This document shows, piece after piece, positions 49,301 through 62,100 of a stretch of 64,000 nt of DNA. How positions within the stretch are numbered: the first letter of the stretch is position 1; each line of letters opens with the position of its first letter. Location of the stretch: NCBI GenBank assembly GCA_900708905.1, contig CAADRB010000002.1, positions 5,403,390 through 5,467,389 on the forward strand, given 5' to 3'. The notes under the pieces were generated by a model. It searched no databases. It saw nothing but the letters and a program-made list of their open reading frames with translations, and had not been told where the DNA came from. The stretch is from Hymenolepis diminuta (taxonomy: Eukaryota; Platyhelminthes; Cestoda; Cyclophyllidea; Hymenolepididae). Position numbers and translations under genes: made by a program.

Positions 49301-52300
49301 TTTTCCCGCCGGCTGATTACAAATCGGCTTATTAACTCCTCATATCTAATTGCACATATCTATTCTGTCACTAACTCTGTTTCATTCTTGTCTCCGTGTT
49401 ACAGATTTTATGCAAACTAATAAGCACAGGCTTAGTTAATTGAATTTTGTTAAATTAGACCCCTTCTTGCTAAACTGCGAACTCTGAAGTCAAAGAGAGA
49501 TCATTTAATATCAAAACTTTTTTAAATCCTTTATTTCTGGAATTCGATTTACCAATATTCTCCCTTTTTCCTTTAAAAATGCTGTGTTTACACTAATAAG
49601 TTAGATTTAAAACTAAATTTTGAATGAGCTTTATGAGCAAATAGACATAATAATTACGGAAGTTTTTTAAATTTCACGACATTTTCAGTCCTTTATTTTG
49701 ATTGTGGGTGTATAGGAACCGAACAGATGTCAGACTACAGACACATTAAATTTATTTCTAGACATTTCCATAAAATATATCACAGACACTCTGTTTTGCC
49801 TTCTCATTGTTGAAGATTTGAAAATGATTTGCTTAAAGAATAACGTTGAGAGGAGAATTTGTGGGAAATAGTTTCAACGGTGTATCCACATCTCAATTTT
49901 TGAAAGTGGCTTTGTTTGATTAAAAGAGTGCTTATGGTATGAGGCAGCTTCGGCTAGTTGAATCGCTTAAATCAATTATGGTCAACCATAGAAAAAGCCT
50001 AAAAGGAACTGCCTTAGTTTTAATTTTATATTATTATATTATGCATAATTGAAATGCAAAAAGTGCTTATGATTTGTAAGAAGGTGCAGTTTACGACGCG
50101 TCACAGTAAGATTGTTTAAATAAGGTTCTTAATAGGAAATGAGGTGGGAAGGTAGCAAAAGTGCCCACTTTAAACGTATATTCGAAGGGATAAATCTTTC
50201 AGTTAACTGAAAAAGGAGCCTTTTAGCACACAAAATTATAGCAATGAATAACAGTTTGAATTCGTCGCAGTAGGATCTGACATTGCAAATTCCAAAATTC
50301 TCAATGTGGCTAGACTCCAAACTAGAAGGCTTGTAATCAAAATTTGGGTGATCATTATTAGCTGAAAGATCTACATCCCTAGAAGTTATTATGATCCTAT
50401 TTTCAGAGTATAAATGAGATTTCTCGAATCATTCTAATTTAACAAACACAACAAAAATTTCTACGTGGATGTACAAAGGTTAGTTAGATTCAATTAACAA
50501 TCCGTTTATGAGAAAAAAATTTGTCACTTTCATTGAAAAACTAAATTCAAAAGCTGGGCACTAAACTAAAGCTTCATTTTTTCTCTAGCTGTAATTTATA
50601 ATTTTGATTCTGGTTTTGGAAATTCGAAATCATTTGAAGATGAATATTTAGATTCACTTTCAAAAGAAAGTGAAGCTTTTGTGATGGCCCTAGAACTGTT
50701 TTTGACGGGCTAAATAGTAAAAATAGATGATATGTTTGCGACAGAAAACTACTGGAAAAGAGGGGGGTTGAGGGTTTTTTGTCTATGGCTCCTTTTGTGA
50801 CTTTGTGAAGTTAAACGTTTTCTGTTTTCTTAATGATGGGCTAAGTTCTACTTTAAGTAATCGTCTTCTTTGGTTTTGAAATACAGCGTCCTATCTTTGG
50901 GCATAAAACGATAGATTAATTGCCTAACTTTTAGAATATTTACTGTGAATTTTAATAATAAAATTCAAAAACTTATCATTTGACTAAAGACTGAATGAAT
51001 ACTCCCTTAAAGTTAAGTGCAGAAAGTTAAGGTCGTTTTTGAGATCTGCAGGGTTTATCAAAAATTGATTAGCATTATAATTTCACGAAACTTATTTTTC
51101 GTTATTTTTTATTTTGAATTTAAAACTGGAATTTTCGCAACAAGATTCGAATGCGCAGTTTAAGGCAATGTAATTAAGGACTGTAAAAGGTGCATTTGGA
51201 TAAAAAACATTTATAAATACATTTTCTTGAGAATAACTATTGGATTGAAGATGTGATTTTATAACTAGTAAGGTTGATGTAAAAAGGATATTTATATTCA
51301 ACGGTAGAACATCCAGTTATCTGAAAGTATATCGAAAATTATTCAAGAATGTTATCGCTTCAACCATCCTATTTTCAGTATTTGAATAATAACTGGGCTT
51401 AATCTCTCGGTGTTATTAAAGAATAGATTATTCGAGCACAGATTACTAGTCCACTATTTTTCTCAAGTGCCTTCCTTAAAGCTTATTTGAGTGAAATTTC
51501 TATCAAAATGGTAGATATTAAATATTTAAACTTATTCTATTTGTTTTTGTTTAGTTTTCCTTTTTACATCAGTCTGCATTCCACTAAGTTCGTTAGTAGA
51601 TCCAACTTTACTGTGAGAGAAGGAATTAGAGTTTGGGTATTAATTTCCTTAAATTTTCTCACTGCCAACTTTAATTAATTTATTTCATTTGATAATTACC
51701 TTAATTAATTCATATATTTTCCATATTTTTTTTGCAAAAACAAATGTAATTTTTTAACATCGCCTCTATTAGTTGTTAAATTTTTATCATTGACATTTTT
51801 ATTTGGAAAAGTTCAAAAATTCTATTCAATTAATCATCAATAGTGCTTTGCATTCTCTTTTAAACGAAACTAACTGGTATTGTTTTGAACTGCAAAATAT
51901 CAGCTAAATTACTCTATAAAAACAAATAGAACAGACCTTAAACGTGATACAGGAATGATCACAAAGCTAAACAAGAATGGCTCAGAAATATTTCATTTTG
52001 TTTCTTGTTAGTACATCTCCTCCCACAGGATGAATATAAATATCTTGTCACAGCCTACCATATCACGTAAACCTGATGGAAGACCACATGCTGAAATGTG
52101 GCGAAGTCGTAAATGCACCATATCTGTGTAACTTACTGGGCATTTGCATGTCAAATGATCTTAGATAAATAAGGAAACACGTAACGAAGCTTAATTTAAT
52201 CTAACGAAAATGAAGGTTTTGAAGAATCAAAATTTGAGAGGCGATCAGGCAAATAATATTCATTTTCTATTGGATTATCGGAAATAAAATTACTAAGTTC

Positions 52301-53640
52301 CAAACTTATTTCGAACTAAAGTGGCCTCTAATGACCCAACCCACCTTGCTTGTATGTTGAATTTGTTTCCGTGTTAATTAAAAATGTTATTCTAACTTTA
52401 TTATTTAGTTTAACTTTAATTAAATGGATACTCTTGTCCATTTTAGTCTGTGCAAATCCCACTACTCTATATGTTAGCTGTATACTCTACTAAACGTCCC
52501 TAATAAGACAGACCAAGTCCGGGAAGGTTCTCAGCTGGTTTTCTTGATGAATAAATTCTTGCCCATTGATATCTTTGTCTTCTCTTTCGTTATCTTGATT
52601 ATAACAAGAATTCTCTAGATTGAAAACTTGACTAGCTTTCACATAACTTTAACAAAAACTTCCTTTTATATTGGTCGGTTGAGTTTCCGAATTATTTTTA
52701 TGCAAAGCTATTTTTCATCCACTAATCTAAATTGAAACTAGCTTAAACCAAACGTTTACGAATTTATTGTATGTCCCTGGATCATATGGACATATCCTAG
52801 CCTTTGATCACTAATAGTTTTCCAGCAATCCCAGTGCTCAATCCTAGGTAGTTTATATCCTCTCCCAGTCAAGTCCAGAAATCAAGAATGAGTTCTTTTC
52901 CATCAGTATCGATATTTGTTTCGGATATTTTGTCTTTTATGTTTAAGGTTTGATTTTTCACACATACTCCGTTGGTGCATTTTAATTTTACTTATTTTTC
53001 TTTCTGGAACTCATTCACCGCGATATAATCTCAACAAATCATTTCTTTGTTTCCAGTCGCTTAACTTTCGATTTCAGTTTATTGTCTGTGATAGAGGACA
53101 TTCCAGATCAAGATCCAAACGTGTTTTTGCCATTGGCGAAAGTTAAAATATAAATATGAATTCAATCAATTTAAATATTTAATAGCTGAAATTAGAAAAA
53201 TTTTGCTTGAATTTTTTTTCAGTGAAAGTTTGTTTTCTCATGAATATTGTTTCAAAGCAATAGGAATATTTCATTTTCGTTCTACTTATTTACTTCAGTA
53301 GGCACTTAATGTAATAATATTTAACCCTCAGCTTAATGAAACGGTTATGTATACTAGTACTAGTAATTAGAAGTGAAAAAAAATCGCTTAAAATCAATGC
53401 TAATCGGTGTGCTACTAAATAATGAACAGACATTCAACAGACCATGTTGATCTATTAAAACTTTATTTTAATATATTTGAATCGTATATTGCACACTCTT
53501 TGTAATGATCAACTAAGGCCATTAGTAAATTTACTCATTTATTTTAGAGCTTTGAATCCGTCAATTACGCGCATGGTTTTCAAAATGAAAAAAATATCTC
53601 GTGCCTTTAAGATATACGCAACTAAGGTCATAATAATTCT

Positions 53641-53690
53641 ACATATATATGAGTAATATATGTATGTATGTATATATGCATATATACAGT
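53641..53690. repeat. TATG/TA microsatellite
   Basis: ATATATATGAGTAATATATG followed by GTATGTATGTATATATGCAT: a simple alternating purine-pyrimidine tract in intergenic DNA. Confidence 0.7.
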
Positions 53691-54557
53691 GAATAAGTTA
53701 CGAGTAAATGTTAAAGATATTCATATTATTTACAGCCCTTGCTTAATCTAAAAATTTAGGCTTTATATGTTGCTTTCTATACCTTAGTACGTTTCTTTCA
53801 AATCAGTCAGCTTTACATTTCACACAACCACCTTCATTCTCTGTGGAGTAATTTATTCATTAAAATACCTCCCCTACCATCCTGCATATAACTCCTTCGA
53901 TAAAAGAGTAATATCCACTTCAAGTTTGCTGAGGATTGAGCAATCGTCTAAACCTGAATATTGTCCAAAGTATCTGGATCCTCCTTGTATTTATTAAAAA
54001 TTGTGGACTTTTAAACTAAAGAGCTTTAAAACTGACTTTTTTTCCGCTTAAAAATCTTATATAAAAAGCAGTAATAATACCTTAATCTATCTTGAGATAA
54101 AGCTATATAAGAGAAAATAAAGTTGTTATATTAAGAATTTTAAACAGTAGGTTCGTAATTAATGAAAGAGGAGGCGATATTCGAGAGTATCATCCATTAA
54201 TAAATTCCATATATTAGAACGAATTAGACCATTTGATTTACATATTTTAAATATTATCTAGCGTTGGATATTGTCACAAGAAGTAATACATTCCTGTTTT
54301 CTCAATTATTGCATCAGTTTTATCATTTACCCTCGAACCTTTAAAATAGATATTACTCACGGAAATATATGTTTGGAAATTCCCCACTCAAGTTGAATTC
54401 CAGTGACCTCTAGGATGTTAACAAAATTGTTTCTGGCCTCATCTACACAATCTCGGCTGTAAAAAGATACACATGAATCGAAATGGCATGGCCAACCACT
54501 GAATGAATTCAACAAGATCCGAATGTTGGAGATATACTCATGAAACTGGAAGTCTTT

Positions 54558-54770
54558 GCGTCGGTGGCTCATTGATTACCGCGCCCGTTTGTCATGTCGG
54601 AGGTCATGGGTTCGATTCCCAGCGGTGCACACTCAGTGCGCGGAAGGACCAACCACACTGGTCAATTTTGGTTAATACATGGTATGTCTGAATTCTGATT
54701 TCCCACAGGGAGGCTTCATAATGCCTAAGACGAGCTCCGGAAAATGCTTTCTTAAGCAGGCTTGAGAAAT
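54558..54770 (+). repeat. tRNA-derived SINE, copy 4 (best preserved)
   Basis: Starts GCGTCGGTGGCTCATTGATT with a box A-like stretch at 54565-54577. A perfect pol III box B, GGTTCGATTCC, is at 54609-54619. The non-tRNA body follows: GTGCACACTCAGTGCGCGG, GACCAACCACACTGGTCAAT, TTTTGGTTAATACATGG and a tail with GGGAGGCTTCATAATG. It does not fold as a full tRNA (no 3' acceptor partner for the 5' end), so it is a SINE rather than a tRNA gene. This copy could still recruit pol III. Confidence 0.75.
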
Positions 54771-56000
54771 AGGAAAGTTAGGTAAGTTAAACATTAGAAC
54801 ATAACGTAGAGAACTATAATACCTATGAGAAAAAGAGCACCTCAGAACTTCTAGGATTCAAATTCATTCGTTTTATCGCCTAAGGAGTTATCTGGCTATT
54901 TTGTGTGTTTCGATGTACCCCTATACTAGAAACTTCAAAATATTTTTACACTGTCTGGAGCAACAATGATAGTAGAACCGTATTCTCACTGTATCATGTA
55001 AAAATGAACTGAGTAGAATGTCTTCTGATGATTCCATAAGGTGAGAACTTAAGCATGGGATCAAATTAATGTTCATCTGAATGAATCATTTGTGAGCTCT
55101 AGCAACATGTGTTTTCTTGCGTGTAGGCAATGTTGTCCAGGGAACAGTTTGCGTCTCTTTAGCATTATTGAAAATCACATCATTGGTGATATAACGTTCT
55201 CTATGCAGATATCCCAAATCAGATGATAACGGAAATAGGCAAGAAATCCCGGAATATAGACATAAAATTTGACTCAGCTTATCTTTAATAAATTCATCGC
55301 CTCTCCGCTTGACAAAAAAATCATGATTTTGATACTTAGACTGAACTTTACTGTATTAATTTCTAAATTCTATGAATACTATTTAAGTTTCGATGATGCT
55401 ATATTCTGCACGATTTAGAAATTTACTGTCATTCATAAATTATTGGTTATAATAATGGCAATATTTTGATGATAACATAATACCAGATGTACTGATAATT
55501 TCGATCATTCCATTCCTTTACGTAGTCAACTAACATTCACTCGATGCTCATTGAGTCGTTTGGTTTCCATCGAAATGACCCATTTCTTGCATTAATCATC
55601 CTCTGAATTTAAACAAATACGCCGAACAAGATGAATAGATCCGGTTGATTAAGAATCAGCGTAAGTTAGACAATAGGATAGAAGGATGAGTCAAAAGTAT
55701 ATTATTTGCCATCATTCCTTGACCTGTCTTTTAGGTAGAAATTTAATCCTACCTCCAAATGACCGCTAAAAAGTTACTATTTCTATGTTACCTTGTATTT
55801 TTATTTATTAAATTTTATTTTATATCTACTGTGATTTAATATAAATTTAGTCGATTTAATCTACCTTCGATAAATGATATTCATTTGCCTATATTAATTG
55901 ACAATATTCTTTAAAAATGTGTCTATCGTCTTCGATTACTGGTTCCTCATTTGCTAATCGAGTTTAGGCGTTAAATAGACGATAAGTCCTATTACTCAAT
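54771..56000. other. Flank upstream of the CEP135-like gene
   Basis: AT-rich, with no gene or repeat recognised between the SINE and the putative promoter. Confidence 0.4.
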
Positions 56001-56010
56001 AAATAACAAT

Positions 56011-56104
56011 TCCGTGATTGGTTAATTTAAAATAGTTGCCTAGTTTTTTGTTATTATTTGTGTACCTTCGCCAGCTTACTCAGCCTCTTCGCTTATCAGT
56101 TGCC
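56011..56104 (+). promoter_or_regulatory. Likely promoter / 5' untranslated region of the CEP135-like gene
   Basis: The island directly before the ATG at 56105 is GC-richer than its flanks, with an inverted CCAAT box (GTGATTGGTT; ATTGG at 56017-56021) 84 bases upstream. A pyrimidine-rich stretch ending in CTTACTCAG precedes the start codon and could also act as a (trans-)splice acceptor. No TATA box is evident. Confidence 0.35.
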
Positions 56105-56116
56105 ATGTCAACGGAG
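56105..56116 (+). CDS. CEP135-like exon 1 (putative start, MSTE)
   Basis: ATG TCA ACG GAG followed by a textbook donor GTGAGT at 56117. Phase 0 fits exon 2 exactly, joining MSTE to ENLKVNGG. It is a four-codon coding part, so support is positional. If wrong, the true start lies elsewhere upstream. Confidence 0.45.
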
Positions 56117-59100
56117 GTGAGTGCGTGTGTGTGTGTGGTGGTAACGCACTCATTTTCCCCTCGTTTAGCCTAGACCCTGCCCTGAGTGGACACGTATAAC
56201 AACGTATGTGCACTAATAGATTTGCCACGGGCATGAGACGACGTGAATTGTAGTGACATAGAAATCAAAATGTGGCAAAATGGTGGATGCTCAGACGATT
56301 GTCAATGTGATCAGAGGATTCTTGAATCAGTAAGATTACACACCACTAAATTTTTAACAATATCTGTTACAATTATTATCAACAGAAGCTTTCAAGTTTG
56401 TTTCCAGATTCAATATAAAATCTTTGATAATAGAAGAGGACTCTGGTCTAGATCTTCCCCATTCTTAGTGGCTTAAGCTTTTTGGGAATGAAAAATTGGT
56501 AAATTTTCTGATCACTAAGAGACAGGTGTGCCCTGTTATTGGAGATTAAAAAACTTGCCAACTATAAGAGAAATGATTTCAATCCCTATTTTTGGAAGGT
56601 ATTTTGAGAATCATGAATATTATTGACTTCCGTGATTGATCATGCAAATCACCGGATACTGGCCATTAAACTACAATCTTGTAACCTCTGACTTGTCAGT
56701 GGTACTCATTTCCACTAGGCAAATTTTACTTTGATTTTGAGAATAGAGTAAATTAATCGCAGAATAAAATTATTGGATAATTATGAGTGACTTAAATCTA
56801 CTTCAACTAATTGATGGAGGTACTTTATTCTAAAATTGAATCTCAAGCACAACTTTTATGTTTTTAGGAAAATTTGAAAGTGAACGGTGGATGCAGAAGT
56901 ATGCATCAGGCCGAAACAGATCTTGAGGAAAATGCAAGGCAAATACGGACATTTCTGCTGCGAGCGGAAGAGGATAAGAGACGACTAGCTCAGAGAATTG
57001 ATAAGCTGATAGCTAATGGTACGCTTATTCTAATAAACCACTTCTCTATTTGAAGGGGTTCGAATAGAAAATCGATTCGGTTTTGTCTCTCTCGATCATA
57101 AATACTTAATGCTATTCGAAAACTAATTAATGTATGTAGAGCCTTATTTTTCTATAATAATTTCCTGCAAAATAAGATAACTGAAGTTTTGCTGCATACT
57201 AGCAATTACTTTTTGTCACAAAACTTATTTTTGACGGTCGGGCCATGATCTTTGAGTTAGAAAGAGGATAAGCGTTCGTCATTTTAGAAATATGAATTCG
57301 AACTGCATTCATGGGAGGATAATTTCCAGAAAAAAGCATACTGAACGCCAGTTTTCATTAAAGAAAACTTCTATAAATTTCGAAAATATTTTAGTTGCCA
57401 CTTGTTTTTCATAAAATCTCATTATCTCCAATAATGCCTTTTTTAATTTGCCTATAATCTTCGTATTGAACTACTATTTCTTTATTGAACACGGAAATTC
57501 TTTCGTTATTTGAAGTCAATTATTCGTGCCTATGATGGTGCCATTTCTCCTTTACGATTCGACATTAATATCAAACATTTAATAAAGCAGTATGGCAATT
57601 TGCATATTATTTTATTGAATATATTTTTTCTGATAATTTTTTTATTAAATATGCGAAACACCCTAATCCCGGGCCTTCCTTAACCAATTTTATTCTAATG
57701 AGTTTTATTAAATGACACTTGACAATTTATAATATGACCCAGCTTATTACAATTCTAGTGATAAATGTTAGCTAGAATAAACGACTTTCTTTTTGGCCGT
57801 ATGGTTAAGGTAAGATTTTGCACAAACAAGTTTTCTAATAATTTATTATAAGTATTCACGTTGAGCAAGACTATTTAACTCTACTGCCTTCAATTCATTT
57901 TAGTTCTTATTGTCCTGTCATACGCAGGATACAAATCTGTTCATTTGGTTAGTCATAAATTCATCGGTAGTTATTCAAAGATTAAAACCATTAAAACTAA
58001 CATAGTACGTCTAAATAAACATTTAATATTTAATTACTTCTTCCTAATAGAACGAGTGCTAATAATGGAGCTTGAGAGACTGAAACGTAGGGGCGGTGGC
58101 TCAGTGGCTGGTACAACCAACAACGGACGCACAAGTCAAAAGAAGGCAACTAGCAATTTGGAGGAGCATATTGCTGGTCTGGTTCAAGATCGCGATTACT
58201 GGAAAGGTCAAGTTGACCTCCTCAGCCAAATGCTCGCCTGTCCCAGCATTGTCGGCTTAAGAAATGCCAAACCGCTCAGTACAGGTAGCAGAATTGGATC
58301 TGCACCGAAACTTAGCAGAAGTAAATCCCAGCGAGAAAGTCAACACAAGGTTTGTCATTTTTATTCACTATTTCAAGCCTCTGATTGTGGTTTGCCGTAT
58401 AACAAATGTATGGGCTCTGTCGAATTAGAAAGAGTTCTATAGAGTTCGTGTTTTCTTTATAATTCTTAATTTGTAATATGAACCAGCTTTCTATCATTTT
58501 GAATATTCGTAAAGACTAATTCTTTCATCGTAAAATTTGGTTGCTCCTTTGGCCTTTTCAATAATGTACTCGCATCCCAACAGCAATATTATTTTGGTCG
58601 TAATTTGCCGGACTGAATGTAACATATGTATGTATAATTGAAACCTTTCACTTCTGAGAGATTGAAAACTCGGTTATTCGGCACCAGTATTTCTGAAAGT
58701 ATACATTAAAACTACATGAAGTAAAGGTTATCGGAAAGTTTTAACTATTCCTAAGGAGCATTTATCTAATACCATTAAAATTAATTTTATAATAAATTAA
58801 GGCGGGCTTTGATAGATTATTAAAAAGAATGTCATCTACTAGGATAAATTGTTTGTGCCCACAAATAAGCATGAAAATTTTTAGAAAATATAGCCGCTTT
58901 TTGGAAAGAATATCCCTAAGTAAGGTCATATTAGATTAGTACAAAATTTTACTGAAAATATTTCAAATACTATACTTTGCTTGTATATAATTTTTGTATT
59001 TCAAATTATTTATTATTTGTACTCCAAATATTACTTATTTACCTGTCTTTGTTTGTGAATTGATAAATTGGGACAGTTGAAAACTTCAGACTTCAAAATC

Positions 59101-62100
59101 GATTGCTTGGAAAGGAGTGCATTTAAATTAGTCGTAAATTGTCATCTTTTTTTAATACCTTAACAGTCTAATTGAATTGGCCTAATGTTCGAGTTTCCAG
59201 TGCGCTTCCTCCGCTTTCTCTGCCAAAGAATTAAAAAAGCTCTTCTGTCAATCATCTTCTAAATGATTGGTTAGTCTTTCATTTAAATAGGCTTATGTAT
59301 TGCTTTGTGTTTTGTAAAGATTGAAGAGGACAACAAGGCGCTGCAAGTGGCTCGCAGGGAAGTCAGGCATATGAAATGTCGAAATTCACCTGGAACAGCT
59401 CCCTTTACAAGATCTCAAAGTCTTCCACGTGAAAATGTAAGGATTTTTATCTTTATTTCAAATTTAATATTAAATAAGTTTATTATAAATAATACAAACC
59501 TTATTTATGGCAAAGTTAAAGTTGACTAAAGTAAGAAAATAGCCATGCGATTAGAAAAGAAATATTTTATAAAGGCAATGAAAATAATACTCCTTCTAAT
59601 ATTCAATTAGATTTGCCGATGTAGTTTTGATTCAATCTGTTGATAGTTACCATTCATTTTAATTAAACTAAGGCATTAATTTGCAAAACGTCTTTGACTT
59701 CGACTCCTTCAGATGTGAATATACCGGTAATTAAACGGAAGTTCCGTCAGTAAATTTAAATTGGTAGATAACACTTAATTACATGAAAAGGTAATATATC
59801 TTGAATATATCATAGAGAAAGGGAAAAGCTATTTTAAATAGAAATTTAGTTTAGAAAGTAATATTTACACCTCTAAACTATCACCACCAACTATCCAATG
59901 TATGAGGTCTCAACTTCTAAATCACCTAAAAGAAATATATTTGTTGAGCAAATGCATCATTCGATATAGAAACCTTTGTACTTATTTATTATTAAGTAAA
60001 TACTAGATGTGCTACCAGCAATGTTCGAGTCGATAGAACTTAATGAATTGGAATCATAATCCTTCACAATTTGCGAAAACTAGTGGAGCGTTTTGTCCAT
60101 TTACTGCTTTATAGAACCCAGTCTTACCACCTTTCTATTATTTCCGATCAAAATCAGTGTAGATGGGCTTTAATGTGATTTTCATAGCTTTGAGAATACT
60201 ATCCCAAATGAAATGTGCAATATCGTTCCCATGGTGACTCTTACGGCTTTAAGCATGCTACTCATTAACAGGACTATTTATATCATCACACCGGAAATAT
60301 TAACTTCCATTGTTTTATAAAGAAGGGTTTCGGGTGTCATTTCCTTTCATCTTTTTCATGGAGATTTTGATTTTAATAAACCCCAACTCTTGCGTTGTTA
60401 AAATTGTGCAATTTAATTTAATCAAGTGTGAAAGGCTACGCCTCCACTGTGGCAGGAAATCGTAGTCACTATGTGAACAGTAATTTCCGGTCGATACACC
60501 AACGGTGTCGTCGGATACCACAGTAAAACAAATTTGGAGAAATTGGACAAGCCCAGTCATAATATTTTTATCGCTTTCGCCTCAGCATCAGAATTTCTCC
60601 TATTTAATATAAGTTTGTTTAGCAGTCTTACGAGGAGTCGCTGGAAAATCAGAAACTGCGGCTGGAACGGGACGAACTCCGCATGATGCTCAATCGATTT
60701 GAGAAACGCATTCAAGAGGTTAGATTAATTAATACGAATATACGTGTCTATAAGTATTTTATTAATTATTAATGAGGTTCTATTTTAATAGATTCAAAAC
60801 AACGTTCAAACACTTACTAAGGAACGTGATGATATGAATAGACTCTACACAGATGTGAGTAAAATATATTTTTGCCAAAAATTTAAGTATTTGTTTGACT
60901 GATCGAATATTTATTATATTTGCCAAGCGATTAAACACACTGTTTAAAAATATGTAACCGAAAATTTTTTTGTTATATAACACATTCAACTTAATGAAAG
61001 CATATATTATGAGGTTTTTATGGATATAAATATATTTGATTAACGGAACATAAGTAATGCTCTAATTGAAACATTTATTTAAGTTCTCTTAAAATGTACG
61101 TAATATATTTATATATCATAATAAAAGAATAATTTTCTTCAAAATTTTCGTTTCATATATTTCTGTTCAATAGGATGTTTGACAACTACTTGACGTAATT
61201 TCAGTTTAATTTTTCATTACAATCCGTTATTAACTTATGTTTATAATTGTGATTTAGGAACACAATTTATTATTAATTTAATTGAAAATCTTCCCTGAAT
61301 AATATTTTCGAGTAATGTGTTTTTATTGTTCACAAATTCTTAGACTAATTACTTCATTCTTTCAAGGCAAAGAATGAAATTCACAAACTGCATCACGATC
61401 TCTACGATGTACAGAATGCGTCAAATCGTCGAGCAGTCAGTCAAGAATCTCGTCTCCAAGGTGATCTAGATCGTGCACTTCGTGAAATTGAACAACTCAC
61501 CGCAGAAAAGGAAAGCCTAGCAGCGAAATACAAAGTATGCTTAAACCATAGACAAATAACAGCAGTTTTGAATCCAAATTGGTGTTAAGATAATTAGGTT
61601 GTTAACTCGAAAAATGAGGCAAATTTAACAAATTTTTGGCTTTGAACATTTTTATTTTTGCCTACACGTCACTTAGAAAAGCACTGTTAAGCACAATTCG
61701 CGGTAACAACTGAACAGGAAATACTGAAATTATAATCTCATGGAAATTGAATGATGTTCGGTTTTGATTCTAATTATCATCAATTTCTCAAAGTTTCAAT
61801 TTTGATTTTAACAATAGTAAATTCATCTACAAGGTCAAATTTATATCGTAAGCTTTATAAAATTTCCTCAATGTGATTTGCTAAATGCAATGAAATTCTT
61901 TTATACATATTTCTAAGGCTAACAGAGCAGAGGACATTAAGACAACAACGATTCGATTCTTTCTCATTTGAAACCAAAATAACATAATAAGTAGAGCTGT
62001 TAAATAGCGAGTAAATTATTTTTGCAGTCTATCTGGTTCTTAGCCTGTGACATGAATTTTATTTGCTCTTTTACCCTTTTGTTTACTTTGCTTAACATCG

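Larger units (their letters stand above)
45061..54557. other. Gene-poor region
   Basis: AT-rich. Open frames at 46984-47202 and 48114-48395 (plus) look partly protein-like but have no family match or splice context. A repeat B copy is at 46.07-46.31 kb, and simple repeats lie at 45.43 and 53.64-53.69 kb. No gene called. Confidence 0.4.

Noticed and set aside
54558..54640. A functional tRNA gene
   Set aside because: Box B is perfect, but the 5' end has no matching 3' acceptor strand and the sequence runs on into the SINE body shared with three other copies.
57945..58050. Upstream extension of CEP135-like exon 3
   Set aside because: The frame is open to the left, but the translation is AT-rich and non-coiled, and the acceptor at 58049-58050 with the carried base restores the family's reading exactly.
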